From Enterococcus sp. 9E7_DIV0242 (GTDB taxonomy: Bacteria > Bacillota > Bacilli > Lactobacillales > Enterococcaceae): 64,000 nucleotides of DNA. Below, one piece after another: positions 36,209 to 45,127 of the stretch (position 1 is the stretch's first letter; each line of letters starts with the position of its first letter). The translations under genes and the position numbers were made by a program. The DNA lies in the NCBI RefSeq assembly GCF_002140975.2, contig NZ_CP147247.1, forward strand, positions 3,225,001 through 3,289,000. Reading direction: 5' to 3'. The notes beneath the pieces are model-generated. The model had not been told where the DNA came from. It was given only the letters and a program-made list of their open reading frames with translations, and ran no database searches.

Positions 36209-36790
36209 TTATGGCTGGTACTCAATGGGAGTGCTTCTCTTTTTTAAGGAATTAAGAACTTCTTGTAAATCCGTGTTGGAGTCTACTGGATTCATTATAT
36301 TTATTACAAGAGAGATACCACCTTTACTAAAAGTCGGCCTATAGATTTCTATAAATACATTTTCAATTTGGGTAACTCTAGTGGCATTCAATATAGTTGA
36401 AAAAAGCTTATCATCAGTTCTTGATGAAGTATATAGTCTGAATTTGTAAATAGAGATGCATATTCTGCTCCTATTTTTCACTAAACATTTTTTTATATAA
36501 AGTTCAATCTTTTTCCTCTGAATGAATTTAGCATAAATGGGTGCTATTTTTAGAAGTATAAATAACCCTACTGAGTATGGAATTAATGAGATAAACAACA
36601 TAATAATAGCTAGCATTATTCCGTGATTTAGAGCATATATTATATTGATAAAAATAATAAGAGTTGTCATAGCAAGGATTCCTGACCTTATTATGTCCTT
36701 AGATTCTTTAAGAAAAATTTCTCCAGAATTACTAGAATCTATAAATTTAGTAGCTATTCTTTTAGGAAAATCATTGCATTGTTGATTCAT
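36209..36790 (-). CDS. Two-span membrane protein of unknown function
   Basis: 193 residues from the ATG at 36790 (AAAGGAG 9-10 bases upstream; a GTG three codons earlier abuts the ribosome site). Two adjacent hydrophobic segments (SGILAMTTLIIFINIIYAL and AIIMLFISLIPYSVGLFILL, about residues 33-80), then a basic, soluble cytoplasmic-type domain (IQRKKIELYIKKCLVKNRSRICISIYKF). No family recognised. It faces the DUF1906-like gene; the arrangement would suit an immunity or partner function, but this is only positional. The gap 36791-37044 shows no structure. Confidence 0.65.
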   Translation of the reverse strand: MNQQCNDFPKRIATKFIDSSNSGEIFLKESKDIIRSGILAMTTLIIFINIIYALNHGIMLAIIMLFISLIPYSVGLFILLKIAPIYAKFIQRKKIELYIKKCLVKNRSRICISIYKFRLYTSSRTDDKLFSTILNATRVTQIENVFIEIYRPTFSKGGISLVINIMNPVDSNTDLQEVLNSLKKRSTPIEYQP

Positions 36791-37044
36791 GTATTTCACA
36801 CTCCTTTTTGATTACTAGAAAGTAACTATCACTTTGTAAAAAAAAGTTACTCTTATAAATAATAATGTATTTTCAATTTTTTGAAAATACAATGTATCCT
36901 AAGTTGTGAAGATTTATTCTTATCCAGAAATAATTTTTAATAACATTCAGAGTATTTTAAATATTATATATTGTTTTAAAAATTAGCATATGGTACTATT
37001 TAATAAAAGAGGCATACTTGTATTTAATATAAGGAGAGATTGCG

Positions 37045-37506
37045 GTGAAAATCAAGGTATTGGGTGCATTAGTAGTGATTTTAGGATTAGTTTTTATCTT
37101 CAATGAAAGCATACTACAAACTAAGGATGTAGACAAAGTTTTAGCAAAAGAACAACCAGTGATGGAACAAATGACTATTAGTTCAAGTGATGTAACAGAT
37201 GAAAGCTCTCCAATTGTCAATTTTGAAAATTTAGATGGGGAAGCACTTTACAATGTTTTTAATGGACCTAATGTTGCTGAAATCATCGATCTTTTAAATA
37301 TGTATAATGATGATTTAGATAGAGTTGTTGTAACTACAGATGGAGAGATTATGACGGGACAATTCGATTTAAAAAATGGAAATTCAGATAAAATTAGAAT
37401 AGATGCTGATACTGATCCAAATAGCTTGACTATTCTGGAGCTTAAAGAATTAGTTGAAGCACACCAAGATGAGATAAATGAATTGGCGAAGAATCGTAGT
37501 CAATAA
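37045..37506 (+). CDS. Membrane-anchored/secreted small protein sharing a domain with the next gene
   Basis: 153 residues starting at GTG 37045 (AAGGAGAG upstream). N-terminal hydrophobic helix (VLGALVVILGLVFIF), acidic exterior part. The segment LDRVVVTTDGEIMTGQFDL...DADTDPNSLTILELKELVEAHQDEI lines up with DKVVQLPDGTFLYGEATI...SETAENAVTVEEAKNILEEHKDKV of the following protein, so the two are paralogous over about 70 residues. No known family recognised. Likely co-transcribed with 37536. Confidence 0.7.
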   Translation: MKIKVLGALVVILGLVFIFNESILQTKDVDKVLAKEQPVMEQMTISSSDVTDESSPIVNFENLDGEALYNVFNGPNVAEIIDLLNMYNDDLDRVVVTTDGEIMTGQFDLKNGNSDKIRIDADTDPNSLTILELKELVEAHQDEINELAKNRSQ

Positions 37507-37535
37507 ATTTATATATAAAAAAAGGAGTTTTGAAG

Positions 37536-38192
37536 ATGAAAAAAGTAATGTTGATTGTTTTATTGGGTGTTGGGATTTCTATTTCAAATAGTCAAGTAGA
37601 GGCTGCAGAATATAAAGAACTGGAAGCTGCACCCAAAATGACAGCGGTAGAAGCTGCTTTTGCAGGCTTAGAGGACACAGATAAGGTTGTACAGTTGCCA
37701 GATGGAACATTTCTATATGGAGAAGCTACAATTGGAGAAGTTGGAATTCATAGGAACTCCTCTGTTACTGTGAATAGCGAGACAGCAGAGAATGCTGTAA
37801 CAGTTGAAGAAGCAAAAAATATATTAGAAGAACATAAAGATAAGGTTCCTGATAAACCAATGCTTCGAGGAGTAGTTTCCTCCTTTAACTACAAAGGACT
37901 AAGATATGGAGCAAGAGTATCTGGCTATTTTTCAAGAAACACAGGTTGGAACTCTCTAAATACAGTTTATCAATCTACAGAAGGTGGTTCATTTTTAAGA
38001 TATTACTCAGGTTATGATTCTGCAAGAGTTGGTAGTGCACAACAAGCATTACAGACCTTTTCAGGTATAATTTCAGGGTCAATCGTGTCTGCAGGGAAAT
38101 ATCAGTATTTTAGTGGAATAAATACAATGTATACGTATTATCCAAGAGATCCAGGTCAATGGCAATCGTATCAAATTGTTAATATTGATTAG
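37536..38192 (+). CDS. Secreted protein with paralogous N-terminal domain and Tyr/Ser-rich beta C-terminal domain
   Basis: 218 residues. Sec signal peptide MKKVMLIVLLGVGISISNSQVEA, then the domain shared with the preceding gene (about residues 25-110), then a C-terminal domain (about 115-218) rich in Tyr, Ser and Gly: NYKGLRYGARVSGYFSRNTGW, RYYSGYDSARVGSAQQALQTFSG, YPRDPGQWQSYQ. It looks like a beta-sandwich. AAAGGAG supports the ATG at 37536. Function unknown; a secreted toxin, inhibitor or adhesin are options. Ends at a good terminator. Confidence 0.72.
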   Translation: MKKVMLIVLLGVGISISNSQVEAAEYKELEAAPKMTAVEAAFAGLEDTDKVVQLPDGTFLYGEATIGEVGIHRNSSVTVNSETAENAVTVEEAKNILEEHKDKVPDKPMLRGVVSSFNYKGLRYGARVSGYFSRNTGWNSLNTVYQSTEGGSFLRYYSGYDSARVGSAQQALQTFSGIISGSIVSAGKYQYFSGINTMYTYYPRDPGQWQSYQIVNID

Positions 38193-38219
38193 AAAATACT
38201 AATAATCGGATGAACAGGG

Positions 38220-38254
38220 CACAGCAAGGAAATTTGGTTCCTTGCTGTGTTTTT
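38220..38254 (+). terminator. Terminator after the secreted-protein pair
   Basis: CACAGCAAGGAA / TTCCTTGCTGTG, then TTTTTATT. Confidence 0.9.
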
Positions 38255-38341
38255 ATTGATGACTTTAGTCGGTTCCAATCACTAAAGTGATTGGAACAAA
38301 AAAACACGCGTACTGCGCGCGGAAGAAGTAGCTTTAGCGAT

Positions 38342-38406
38342 AAAACTCCTTTCGATATACTATATAAAGGCTACCGACCGTTATCTAGTATATCGAAAGG
38401 AGTTTT
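38342..38406 (+). promoter_or_regulatory. Hairpin masking the IS200-type transposase ribosome binding site
   Basis: 21-bp perfect arms (38342-38362 and 38386-38406). The right arm contains AAAGGAG, which lies 5-7 bases before the ATG at 38408. Sequestering of the start region by a stem in outside-in transcripts is known for IS200. Confidence 0.75.
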
Positions 38407-38407
38407 T

Positions 38408-38881
38408 ATGTCAAACGACGATAAAAGTTCGGCACACACTCGATGGAATTGTAAGTATCATATTGTATTTACTCCTAAATACAGAAGGAAGGTCATTTAT
38501 GGAAAATTGAGACAGGATATTGGGGAAATATTGAGAAAGCTGTGTGAGATAAAGGAAGTAGAGATTATCGAAGCACATGCGATGCCAGTCCATATCCATA
38601 TGTTGGTAAGAATTCCACCAAAACTGAGTGTATCAGCTTTTATGGACTTTTTAAAAGGGAGAAGTGCAGTGATTATCCACGAGCGTCATGCCAATCTCAA
38701 GTATAATTATGGGAATCGCTTGTTCTGGTCAAAAGGCTACTATGTGAGCACTGTAGGGCTAAATCAAAAAATAATTGCCAAGTATATACGAGAACAAAAA
38801 GCAGAAAATCGAGTAAGAGATAGCGGGTGGCTACTTACTATAATAAAATGCGCAAATTTTATAATCAAGTTAGCCACCTAA
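38408..38881 (+). CDS. tnpA: IS200/IS605-family transposase TnpA
   Basis: 157 residues. Y1 HUH transposase: YHIVFTPKYRRKVIYG, the HUH motif in MPVHIHMLV, SVSAFMDFLKGRSAVIIHERH, FWSKGYYVSTVG and the catalytic Tyr in KYIREQ. The last 20 residues (RVRDSGWLLTIIKCANF..) run into the element's 3' hairpin (GGTGGCTA 38826 / TAGCCACC 38871) and do not look like the usual C-terminus, so the end may be altered. The in-frame extension upstream to 38291 is not coding, as the hairpin shows. Confidence 0.85.
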   Translation: MSNDDKSSAHTRWNCKYHIVFTPKYRRKVIYGKLRQDIGEILRKLCEIKEVEIIEAHAMPVHIHMLVRIPPKLSVSAFMDFLKGRSAVIIHERHANLKYNYGNRLFWSKGYYVSTVGLNQKIIAKYIREQKAENRVRDSGWLLTIIKCANFIIKLAT

Positions 38882-38896
38882 GAAACTAAAAAAAAT

Positions 38897-38958
38897 CATA
38901 GTGAAAATCGTGTATTATTTAGTTTCCGACACCAATCAATAAGGAGATTTTCACTATG
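38897..38958 (+). promoter_or_regulatory. Hairpin enclosing the IS30 transposase start codon
   Basis: CATAGTGAAAATC (38897-38909) is the exact complement of GATTTTCACTATG (38946-38958), which includes the ATG and abuts AAGGAG. The start codon would be paired in a transcript entering from outside. Confidence 0.6.
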
Positions 38959-40081
38959 ACTTATCCACATTCTTCACCAAAACACAAAAAGGGTGGACAC
39001 TTATCTGCCATTGAACGAGGAAAAATTGCGGGTTGGTTAGCTGAAAAGCTGTCCAATTGTGAAATAGCTCGAAGAATTAGCGTTCATCATACTACCATCG
39101 CGAATGAATTGGAACGTGGACAAGTAAAACAGATCCGGAAAATTAATGGTATCAAGTATATTTATGTGACCTACAATCCTGAATATACCCAAAGTAGTTA
39201 CGAAACAAAGCGCCAGAAGTGTCATCGGCCCACCAAGTTCAATCAAGTAAAAGCCTTCCTAGCCTACTTTGTCGAAAGGTTCCAAACAGTTGCTTTCGCC
39301 CCAGATGTTGCAGTAGGAGTTACCAAGTCAACGGGGTTGTTTCACCTGTCTGAAATGGTCTCAACGACCACTCTTTATAAATATATCGATGAGCAGCGGT
39401 TGGAGATCAGAAACATTGATTTTTTGCACAAGCTAGGGCGAAAAAATAACCAAAAGCGGACGTTGATGAACAAAAAAATCTTAGGTAAAAGCATCGAAAG
39501 TCCACCGGAACACGTTGAAAGTAGAGAAGAGTTCGGCCATTTCGAGATCGACACAGTCATTGACAAACGAAAGGGAACGGAAACAGCACTATTAATGCTT
39601 TACTGAACGCCAAACTCGTTTTGAAATCATTCGACTGATTGATGGAAAAGATGTCGATTCCGTTGCGTATGCGATAACCTTGCGAGGCTACATAGACGTT
39701 TACTTCACGCATCCATATACTTCCTGTGAGCGAGGAATAAACGAAAATCATAACCGAATGATTCGTAGAATGATCCCCAAATCCAAAATTCTCGAAGGAT
39801 ATGAACGCAAAGACATTCAGCGAATTGAAGACAGGATGAATGATTTACCTCGAAAGATTCTTGGTATGACACCCCCAGACAACTATTTGAACAAGAAGTT
39901 CAGACAGTGGTTCGTTAAGTTGACAGCGAGTCTCTTGGTCTGTGGCTTATGCCAGACTGTCTGTCATACTACCACAGACCAACTCACTGTCAACTCAAAA
40001 AGGAATCACGAGATAACAGACGATATTCATTTTTTTCTAAAAGTGGCTAACTTGTTCTTGAAATTTTGGGTTGATCTTTGA
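38956..40081 (+). pseudogene. IS30-family transposase, frameshifted and internally deleted
   Basis: N-terminal part (GGHLSAIERGKIAGWLAEKLSNCEIARRISVHHTTIANELERG, HTH; EEFGHFEIDTVIDKRKG with the first Asp) stops at 39603 because of an extra T in the run at 39599-39601. The next frame continues ERQTRFEIIRLIDGKDVDSVAYAI. The later part YFTHPYTSCERGINENHNRMIRRMIPK (Glu region) follows too soon: about 40 residues around the second catalytic Asp appear missing. Non-functional. Confidence 0.85.
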
Positions 40082-40099
40082 TTATTGACTAGTGAAAAG

Positions 40100-40136
40100 A
40101 GTCACAGCTCGTTATTTAGTGAGCTGTGACTTTTTC
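40100..40136. terminator. Bidirectional terminator overlapping the metC stop codon
   Basis: AGTCACAGCTC / GAGCTGTGACT with TTTTTC on the plus side and CTCTTTTC on the minus side. The metC stop codon lies in the loop. Confidence 0.85.
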
Positions 40137-41236
40137 AATGCCTGCTGAATATCCTCAATCAAATCCTCGACTGCTTCGATACCAATTGATAACCGTAACA
40201 AATCATCTGTCAGGCCATAGGATTCCCGCAACTCTTTCGGAATGTCGGCATGCGTCTGTGTGGTTGGATAAGTAACTAGGCTTTCTACACCGCCCAAGCT
40301 TTCTGCAAAAGTAAACAGATTTAATGCTGCTAGAAAAGCTGGGATTTGTTCTGCAGTCTGCAGTTTAAGACTGATCATACTGCCTTGTTCAGGATAGAGT
40401 ACTTCCTTAATCTGAGGCGCTTGTTTTAAAACGGCGACTAATGCTTGGGCATTTTCTTGTTGCTGTTTCACTCTCAAGGATAGTGTTTTAAGACCGCGAA
40501 TCAACAGCCAAGAATCGAACGGCGACAAGACGGCTCCAGTGGTATTCAAGGCAAAAGCCAGCTTTTCACCAAGAAAGTCAGAATCTGTGATGACTGCCCC
40601 AGCTAATAAATCATTGTGTCCACCTAGGAATTTTGTAGCGGAATGGACCACGATATCTGCACCAAGAGTCAATGGTTTTTGAAGAATCGGTGTTAAAAAC
40701 GTATTGTCGACGATCAGTAATGCCTCATATTCTTTAGCAATCACCGAAGCAGCAGTGATGTCTAGCTCATTCATCAGGGGATTAGTTGGCGTTTCCAGAA
40801 AGACAGCCGCCGTTTCGGTATCGATCAAGTATTCCAGCTCAGCCAATGTATCAAAATAGGTAAAGTGACAGCTGCCCTTTTTTTCCAAATCATTGAAATA
40901 GCGGTAGCTGCCGCCGTATACATCTCGAGAAACAAGAAAGTGACTGCTACAGGGAAACAATTCAAAAACGAGTTGAATGGCACTCATCCCAGAGCTTGTT
41001 GCGAAACCGTAGCGACCATGCTCCAACTGCGCTAATGCTTGTTCGACAACCTGTCGTGTGGGGTTAGCTGTTCGCGTGTAGTCAAAGCCTGTACTTTGAC
41101 CCAACTCGGGATGGGCATAGGTCGTGGATAAATAGATGGGGGTGCTGATAGCGCCCGTTTGATTATCTGTATGGTTGCCGATTTGAGCCAACTTCGTTGC
41201 TTCCTGCCAGTGCGCAGAGTCAATAATTTTCTTCAT
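40112..41236 (-). CDS. metC: Cystathionine beta-lyase / gamma-synthase family PLP enzyme
   Basis: 374 residues from the ATG at 41236, 6 bases after AGGAGG (the ATG two codons earlier touches the ribosome site). Cys/Met-metabolism PLP fold: YTRTANPTRQVVEQALAQLE, FLETPTNPLMNELDI, LIVDNTFLTPILQKPLTLGADIVVHSATKFLGGHND (PLP-binding Lys), LRLSIGIEAVEDLIEDI. It cleaves cystathionine or transfers onto homoserine esters; the exact reaction within the family is not decided by sequence alone. It overlaps the upstream lysR gene by 17 bp and shares its T-box leader. Confidence 0.88.
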   Translation of the reverse strand: MKKIIDSAHWQEATKLAQIGNHTDNQTGAISTPIYLSTTYAHPELGQSTGFDYTRTANPTRQVVEQALAQLEHGRYGFATSSGMSAIQLVFELFPCSSHFLVSRDVYGGSYRYFNDLEKKGSCHFTYFDTLAELEYLIDTETAAVFLETPTNPLMNELDITAASVIAKEYEALLIVDNTFLTPILQKPLTLGADIVVHSATKFLGGHNDLLAGAVITDSDFLGEKLAFALNTTGAVLSPFDSWLLIRGLKTLSLRVKQQQENAQALVAVLKQAPQIKEVLYPEQGSMISLKLQTAEQIPAFLAALNLFTFAESLGGVESLVTYPTTQTHADIPKELRESYGLTDDLLRLSIGIEAVEDLIEDIQQALKKSQLTK

Positions 41237-42167
41237 AAACATCCTCCTCGATTGTCGCAAACCCATAATCACGAATATGTTTTTTCAAAGTCTCCAAATA
41301 ATGACTTCCTAATGGTGAAAGTGTAGTACGTTGACTTTTGATCCAGCCAATTTCAATTTGTTCAGGAACAGCTAATGGAACCGCAACGATACTGTCGTCA
41401 TTCAGCTCCCGACTGATGATCCCAGAGCTAAAGGTATAGCCATTCAAGCCAACCATCAAATTGAAAATCGTGGCTCGATCGCTGACCTTGATATGTTTTT
41501 TGTAAGTACGGGTACTGAGGATTTCTTCAGAAAAATAAAAAGAATTGCTGTTTCCTTGTTCAAAAGAAAGATAAGGAAGATCGTCCAGTTCTTCCAAGGT
41601 AACGGATTCTCTTCCAGCCAACGGATTGTCCTTACTGACAAAGATATGTGGTGTGGCATAGAACAGGGAAGAGAAGACCAAATTTTTTTCTTCAAACAGT
41701 TTTTCCAATATTTGTCGATTGAAGTCGCTCAAAAAGAGAATCCCCAGCTCACTGCGAAACCCAGCAACATCTTCCAAGATATTTTGTGTTTCGGTTTCTC
41801 GCAAGGTAAATTGATACCCATCATCTTCATAAGCGTGGATAAATTCAACAAAAGCATGAACAGAAAAAGCATAATGCTGAGAAGAAATTGATAGTCGGGA
41901 GGTCCGTGTATAGCTGTGCTTATAACGTTTTTCCAGTAGATCGACCTGATCGATCACCTGTTTGGCATAGGCTAAAAATTCTTGACCTTCTTCTGTGAGT
42001 GAAACGCCGGATTTACTCCGATGAAGGAGACAGATACCCATTTCGCTTTCCAACTCCTTGATTGCATTTGATAGTGTCGGCTGTGATAAAAATAAGCTTT
42101 TTGCTGCTTCGTTGATCGATCCGATTGCTGCGATTTTTTCTAAATATTCTAGTTGTTGTATACGCAT
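41220..42167 (-). CDS. LysR-family regulator of sulfur amino acid metabolism
   Basis: 315 residues from the ATG at 42167 (AAAGGAGC upstream). LysR HTH (MRIQQLEYLEKIAAIGSINEAAKSLFLSQPTLSNAIKELE) and a LysR substrate-binding domain. Operon with metC and divergent from metE-metF, as for the MetR/MtaR/CmbR group of lactic acid bacteria. The TATA-N6-TATA palindrome upstream of metE is a likely target. The effector is unknown, commonly O-acetylserine or homocysteine in this group. Confidence 0.85.
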   Translation of the reverse strand: MRIQQLEYLEKIAAIGSINEAAKSLFLSQPTLSNAIKELESEMGICLLHRSKSGVSLTEEGQEFLAYAKQVIDQVDLLEKRYKHSYTRTSRLSISSQHYAFSVHAFVEFIHAYEDDGYQFTLRETETQNILEDVAGFRSELGILFLSDFNRQILEKLFEEKNLVFSSLFYATPHIFVSKDNPLAGRESVTLEELDDLPYLSFEQGNSNSFYFSEEILSTRTYKKHIKVSDRATIFNLMVGLNGYTFSSGIISRELNDDSIVAVPLAVPEQIEIGWIKSQRTTLSPLGSHYLETLKKHIRDYGFATIEEDVYEENY

Positions 42168-42193
42168 AAGCCTGCTCCTTTCATGAAATAAAT

Positions 42194-42469
42194 AAAAAAA
42201 CGCCCTTTTTCTATATAAGAAAAAGGACGAATGATTTCGCGTTACCACCTTTGTTTGTCGTTGCCTTACGAAAACGACCTTAGCCAGTACGAGCTTCTGC
42301 TGATACTGCGTTGCTGTAACGGGCACCTCCGTCAGCTGCTTATGTCACCACTCACCACTGAATGCTCAAAGACCATCTTCCAACTGATTTTCTCTGCTCC
42401 TTCTCACCTGCCGGAGCTCTCTGTACGAGCCTTTCGAGTTGTACTCTTCTTTTCTGCGCATCTATATTG
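42194..42469 (-). ncRNA. T-box riboswitch leader of lysR-metC
   Basis: Minus-strand leader of about 275 nt from the promoter at 42476-42504. It contains the T-box sequence AGGTGGTAACGCG (42250-42238), then a terminator (42229-42201, GC stem with A/T, then seven T at 42200-42194). The 5' part (42469-42330) can form a long Stem I. An ATG in GGAAGATGGTC (about 42378) is a candidate methionine specifier codon, which fits the gene content, but I could not fold the loop with certainty. An uncharged tRNA would stabilise the antiterminator. Confidence 0.85.
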
Positions 42470-42475
42470 TCCTAT

Positions 42476-42504
42476 ACTATAGCTAAAATTTTTTCAGATG
42501 TCAA
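42476..42504 (-). promoter_or_regulatory. Promoter of the T-box-lysR-metC transcript
   Basis: TTGACA (42504-42499), 17-bp spacer, TATAGT (42481-42476) on the minus strand: near consensus. Confidence 0.85.
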
Positions 42505-42626
42505 ATGATTCTCTCACTATTTTTTCACTATAATGCCAGATTCATTGTCTGACTTCTCTAATTTAGGAACGAGGGTGTGATAGAGGTGGTCAGCTTCAAG
42601 CACCCAGCCAGTTTTTCTAGTTGTCT

Positions 42627-42737
42627 AGCTTTACAGGCTAACTCCTCTCAACAATAAGGGGAAACATGTCTCATGATAAAGAACATCATGTGTCAGTTTC
42701 CCCTTATTGTTCGGGAGCTGTGCGAGCCTGTAAAGCT
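42627..42737 (+). repeat. Large nested inverted repeat in the metE upstream region
   Basis: Outer arms AGCTTTACAGGCT (42627-42639) / AGCCTGTAAAGCT (42725-42737), a short CTCC/GGAG pairing, inner arms AACAATAAGGGGAAAC (42650-42665) / GTTTCCCCTTATTGTT (42696-42711), and a central CATGAT/ATCATG. Total span 111 bp. It ends in CTTTTC, so it could terminate transcripts. It matches no SAM riboswitch I know. Confidence 0.8.
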
Positions 42738-42758
42738 TTTCTATCTATAGCTTTTTCC

Positions 42759-42814
42759 TATAACGGGTTATAAAAATTAACAGTTAGTCAGGTGCTCTAG
42801 GGTTGTGGTAAAGT
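42759..42814 (+). promoter_or_regulatory. LysR-type operator and promoter of metE
   Basis: TATAACGGGTTATA (42759-42772, 6-bp arms) fits the TATA-N6-TATA site of Met-type LysR regulators. Downstream, TAGTCA (42785-42790), 18 bp and TAAAGT (42809-42814) form a weak promoter. The site lies about 55 bp before the start point, an activator position. Confidence 0.5.
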
Positions 42815-42844
42815 TTTTCTCATAACTATTTAGGAGGCGATTCC

Positions 42845-45127
42845 ATGAAAACAACGATCATTGGCTTCCCGAGAATCGGGGAAAACCGTGAATTGAAGCG
42901 TGCAACAGAAAGCTATTTCCGCGGAGATATCACACAAGAAGTATTAGTGGACAAAGGAAAGCAGCTGAAGCGAATGCACTGGAATCTGCTGAAGGAAAAA
43001 GGAATATCGTTGATACCGAGTAATGATTTTTCTTTTTATGATACGACATTAGACACGGCGGTATTGCTGAACATCGTTCCAAAACGTTTTTCAGCGTTAA
43101 AGCTTTCTGCATTGGATACCTATTTTGCGTTAGCGAGAGGGTATCAGGGAGAAGCAGGGGATGTTACTGCATTGCCAATGAAAAAATGGTTCAACACCAA
43201 TTACCATTACCTGACACCGGAGTTCGAAGCGGACACAGAAGTGAAGGTGGTTGGGACAAAGATATTTGATGACTATTTGGAGGCCAAAGAAATCGGTATT
43301 GAAACGAAACCGGTGATTTTAGGGCCGTTTACATTGATAAAATTAGCTGCATTTAAAGGGACGACACAAGAGGCTCATTTACCTGCTATTTTATCCGCAT
43401 ATAAGGGGATCATCACGACCTTAAGTGGCTTGGGTGCATCGTGGTTACAGTTCGATGAGCCAGCTTTAGTGAAGGATCTATCTGCAGAAGATAAAGTGCT
43501 ATTCCAAGAAATCTATCATGAGTTAGGTGAAGTACCTAGAACAGCTAAGCTATTGCTTCAAACTTACTTTGGCGATGTACGAGACATTTATACAGAGCTT
43601 CTGACACTGCCGATAGATGGGATTGGTTTGGATCTGATCGAAGGGAAAAAGACGCTTGAGCTGATTGAGACCTTCGGCTTTCCTCAAAATAAGCTGCTTT
43701 TTGCAGGGGTGGTCAATGGGAAAAATATTTGGCGGAACGACTATCGTCAAACATTAGGGCTAATTGAGAAATTGCCACAGGATCAAGTAGTGTTGTCGAC
43801 ATCCTGTTCACTGCTTCATGTGCCTTTTTCTGTCGAGCAGGAGGCGTTCCCGACAGAAACATCTCAGCATTTTGCTTTTGCGAAAGAGAAGCTAGGTGAG
43901 CTGACTGATCTGGCGGCCATTATCGGACAAACAGCTGATACATTGATCAATGAGCCATTGGTAAAAAATCAACAGCTTTTCAGTGCAGAACGTGTGGCAG
44001 AAAATCAAGAATTGACGCAAAAATTAGCAGGACTAACACCCGTCGATTTTCAACGGCAGCCAGCATTTGAAGCGCGAAGTATTGTGCAGAAGTCTGCGTT
44101 GGAGCTGCCTATTTTACCCACAACGACAATCGGTTCTTTCCCTCAAACCAGAGAGGTGAAGGCCACTCGAGCGAAATTTAAAAAAGCAGAGATTCGTACG
44201 GAAGAATACCACAAGTTCCTGAAAGAAAAAATTGCGGAATGCGTTGCTTTTCAAGAGGAGATCGGTCTGGATGTTTTGGTTCATGGGGAATTTGAACGAA
44301 ACGACATGGTGGAATATTTCGGAGAGAATTTGGAAGGCTTCCTTTTTTCTAAAAATGCTTGGGTTCAATCCTATGGCACACGTTGCGTAAAACCGCCGAT
44401 CATCTGGGGAGATGTTACGCGTAAACGCCCGATTACGGTTGCTTGGTCTACGTTTGCTCAGGAACTGACGGACAAGCCGGTGAAGGGGATGTTGACGGGG
44501 CCGGTAACGATTTTGAATTGGTCATTCCCAAGGGAAGATATTTCGATAAAGGACTCTACCTTGCAGATTGCTTTGGCCATTCAAGACGAGGTGTTGGATT
44601 TAGAAGCTAATGGCATCAAGATTATTCAAATCGATGAAGCGGCGTTAAGAGAAAAGCTGCCTCTACGAAAAAGTGACTGGTACCAAGAATATCTGGATTG
44701 GGCGGTACCGGCTTTTCGACTGGTTCACAGCAAGGTTTCCGAACAAACACAAATCCATACGCATATGTGCTATAGCGAATTTGCGGATATTTTATCTGCA
44801 ATTGATCAGATGGATGCAGATGTGATTTCTTTTGAAGCATCACGTTCCAATTTAGATTTGCTGGACGCGTTGATTGCCCATCATTTTAAGACGGCTGTTG
44901 GACCGGGCATATATGATATCCATTCTCCGAGAGTTCCTTCGGTTGCGGAATTGACAACGACAATTAAGAAGCTATTGGAAAAGCTGCCTGTAGAAAAGCT
45001 GTGGATCAATCCAGATTGTGGGCTAAAAACCAGAGGGGAAAAAGAAACTTTTGAAAGTTTGAGCAATTTGACACAAGCAGCTGCTCAAGTAAGGGAGGCG
45101 CTTGTGTATGAATCTGTCAGGGAATAA
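42845..45127 (+). CDS. metE: Cobalamin-independent methionine synthase
   Basis: 760 residues, full length. N-terminal [20 protein letters not shown] domain and C-terminal catalytic domain with [27 protein letters not shown], and the zinc ligands in [10 protein letters not shown] (His, Cys) and [10 protein letters not shown] (Cys). Transfers methyl from methyltetrahydropteroyl-polyglutamate to homocysteine. Partnered by metF, which overlaps its 3' end by 20 bp. TTTAGGAGGCG precedes the ATG. Confidence 0.96.
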   Translation: MKTTIIGFPRIGENRELKRATESYFRGDITQEVLVDKGKQLKRMHWNLLKEKGISLIPSNDFSFYDTTLDTAVLLNIVPKRFSALKLSALDTYFALARGYQGEAGDVTALPMKKWFNTNYHYLTPEFEADTEVKVVGTKIFDDYLEAKEIGIETKPVILGPFTLIKLAAFKGTTQEAHLPAILSAYKGIITTLSGLGASWLQFDEPALVKDLSAEDKVLFQEIYHELGEVPRTAKLLLQTYFGDVRDIYTELLTLPIDGIGLDLIEGKKTLELIETFGFPQNKLLFAGVVNGKNIWRNDYRQTLGLIEKLPQDQVVLSTSCSLLHVPFSVEQEAFPTETSQHFAFAKEKLGELTDLAAIIGQTADTLINEPLVKNQQLFSAERVAENQELTQKLAGLTPVDFQRQPAFEARSIVQKSALELPILPTTTIGSFPQTREVKATRAKFKKAEIRTEEYHKFLKEKIAECVAFQEEIGLDVLVHGEFERNDMVEYFGENLEGFLFSKNAWVQSYGTRCVKPPIIWGDVTRKRPITVAWSTFAQELTDKPVKGMLTGPVTILNWSFPREDISIKDSTLQIALAIQDEVLDLEANGIKIIQIDEAALREKLPLRKSDWYQEYLDWAVPAFRLVHSKVSEQTQIHTHMCYSEFADILSAIDQMDADVISFEASRSNLDLLDALIAHHFKTAVGPGIYDIHSPRVPSVAELTTTIKKLLEKLPVEKLWINPDCGLKTRGEKETFESLSNLTQAAAQVREALVYESVRE

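Noticed and set aside
33962..38192. Prophage remnant
   Set aside because: A lysin-like protein is present, but no integrase, holin, capsid, tail or terminase genes are found and there is no att-like repeat.
42530..42845. SAM riboswitch in front of metE
   Set aside because: I looked for the SAM-I core and an SMK-type box and saw neither; the hairpin has a different architecture.
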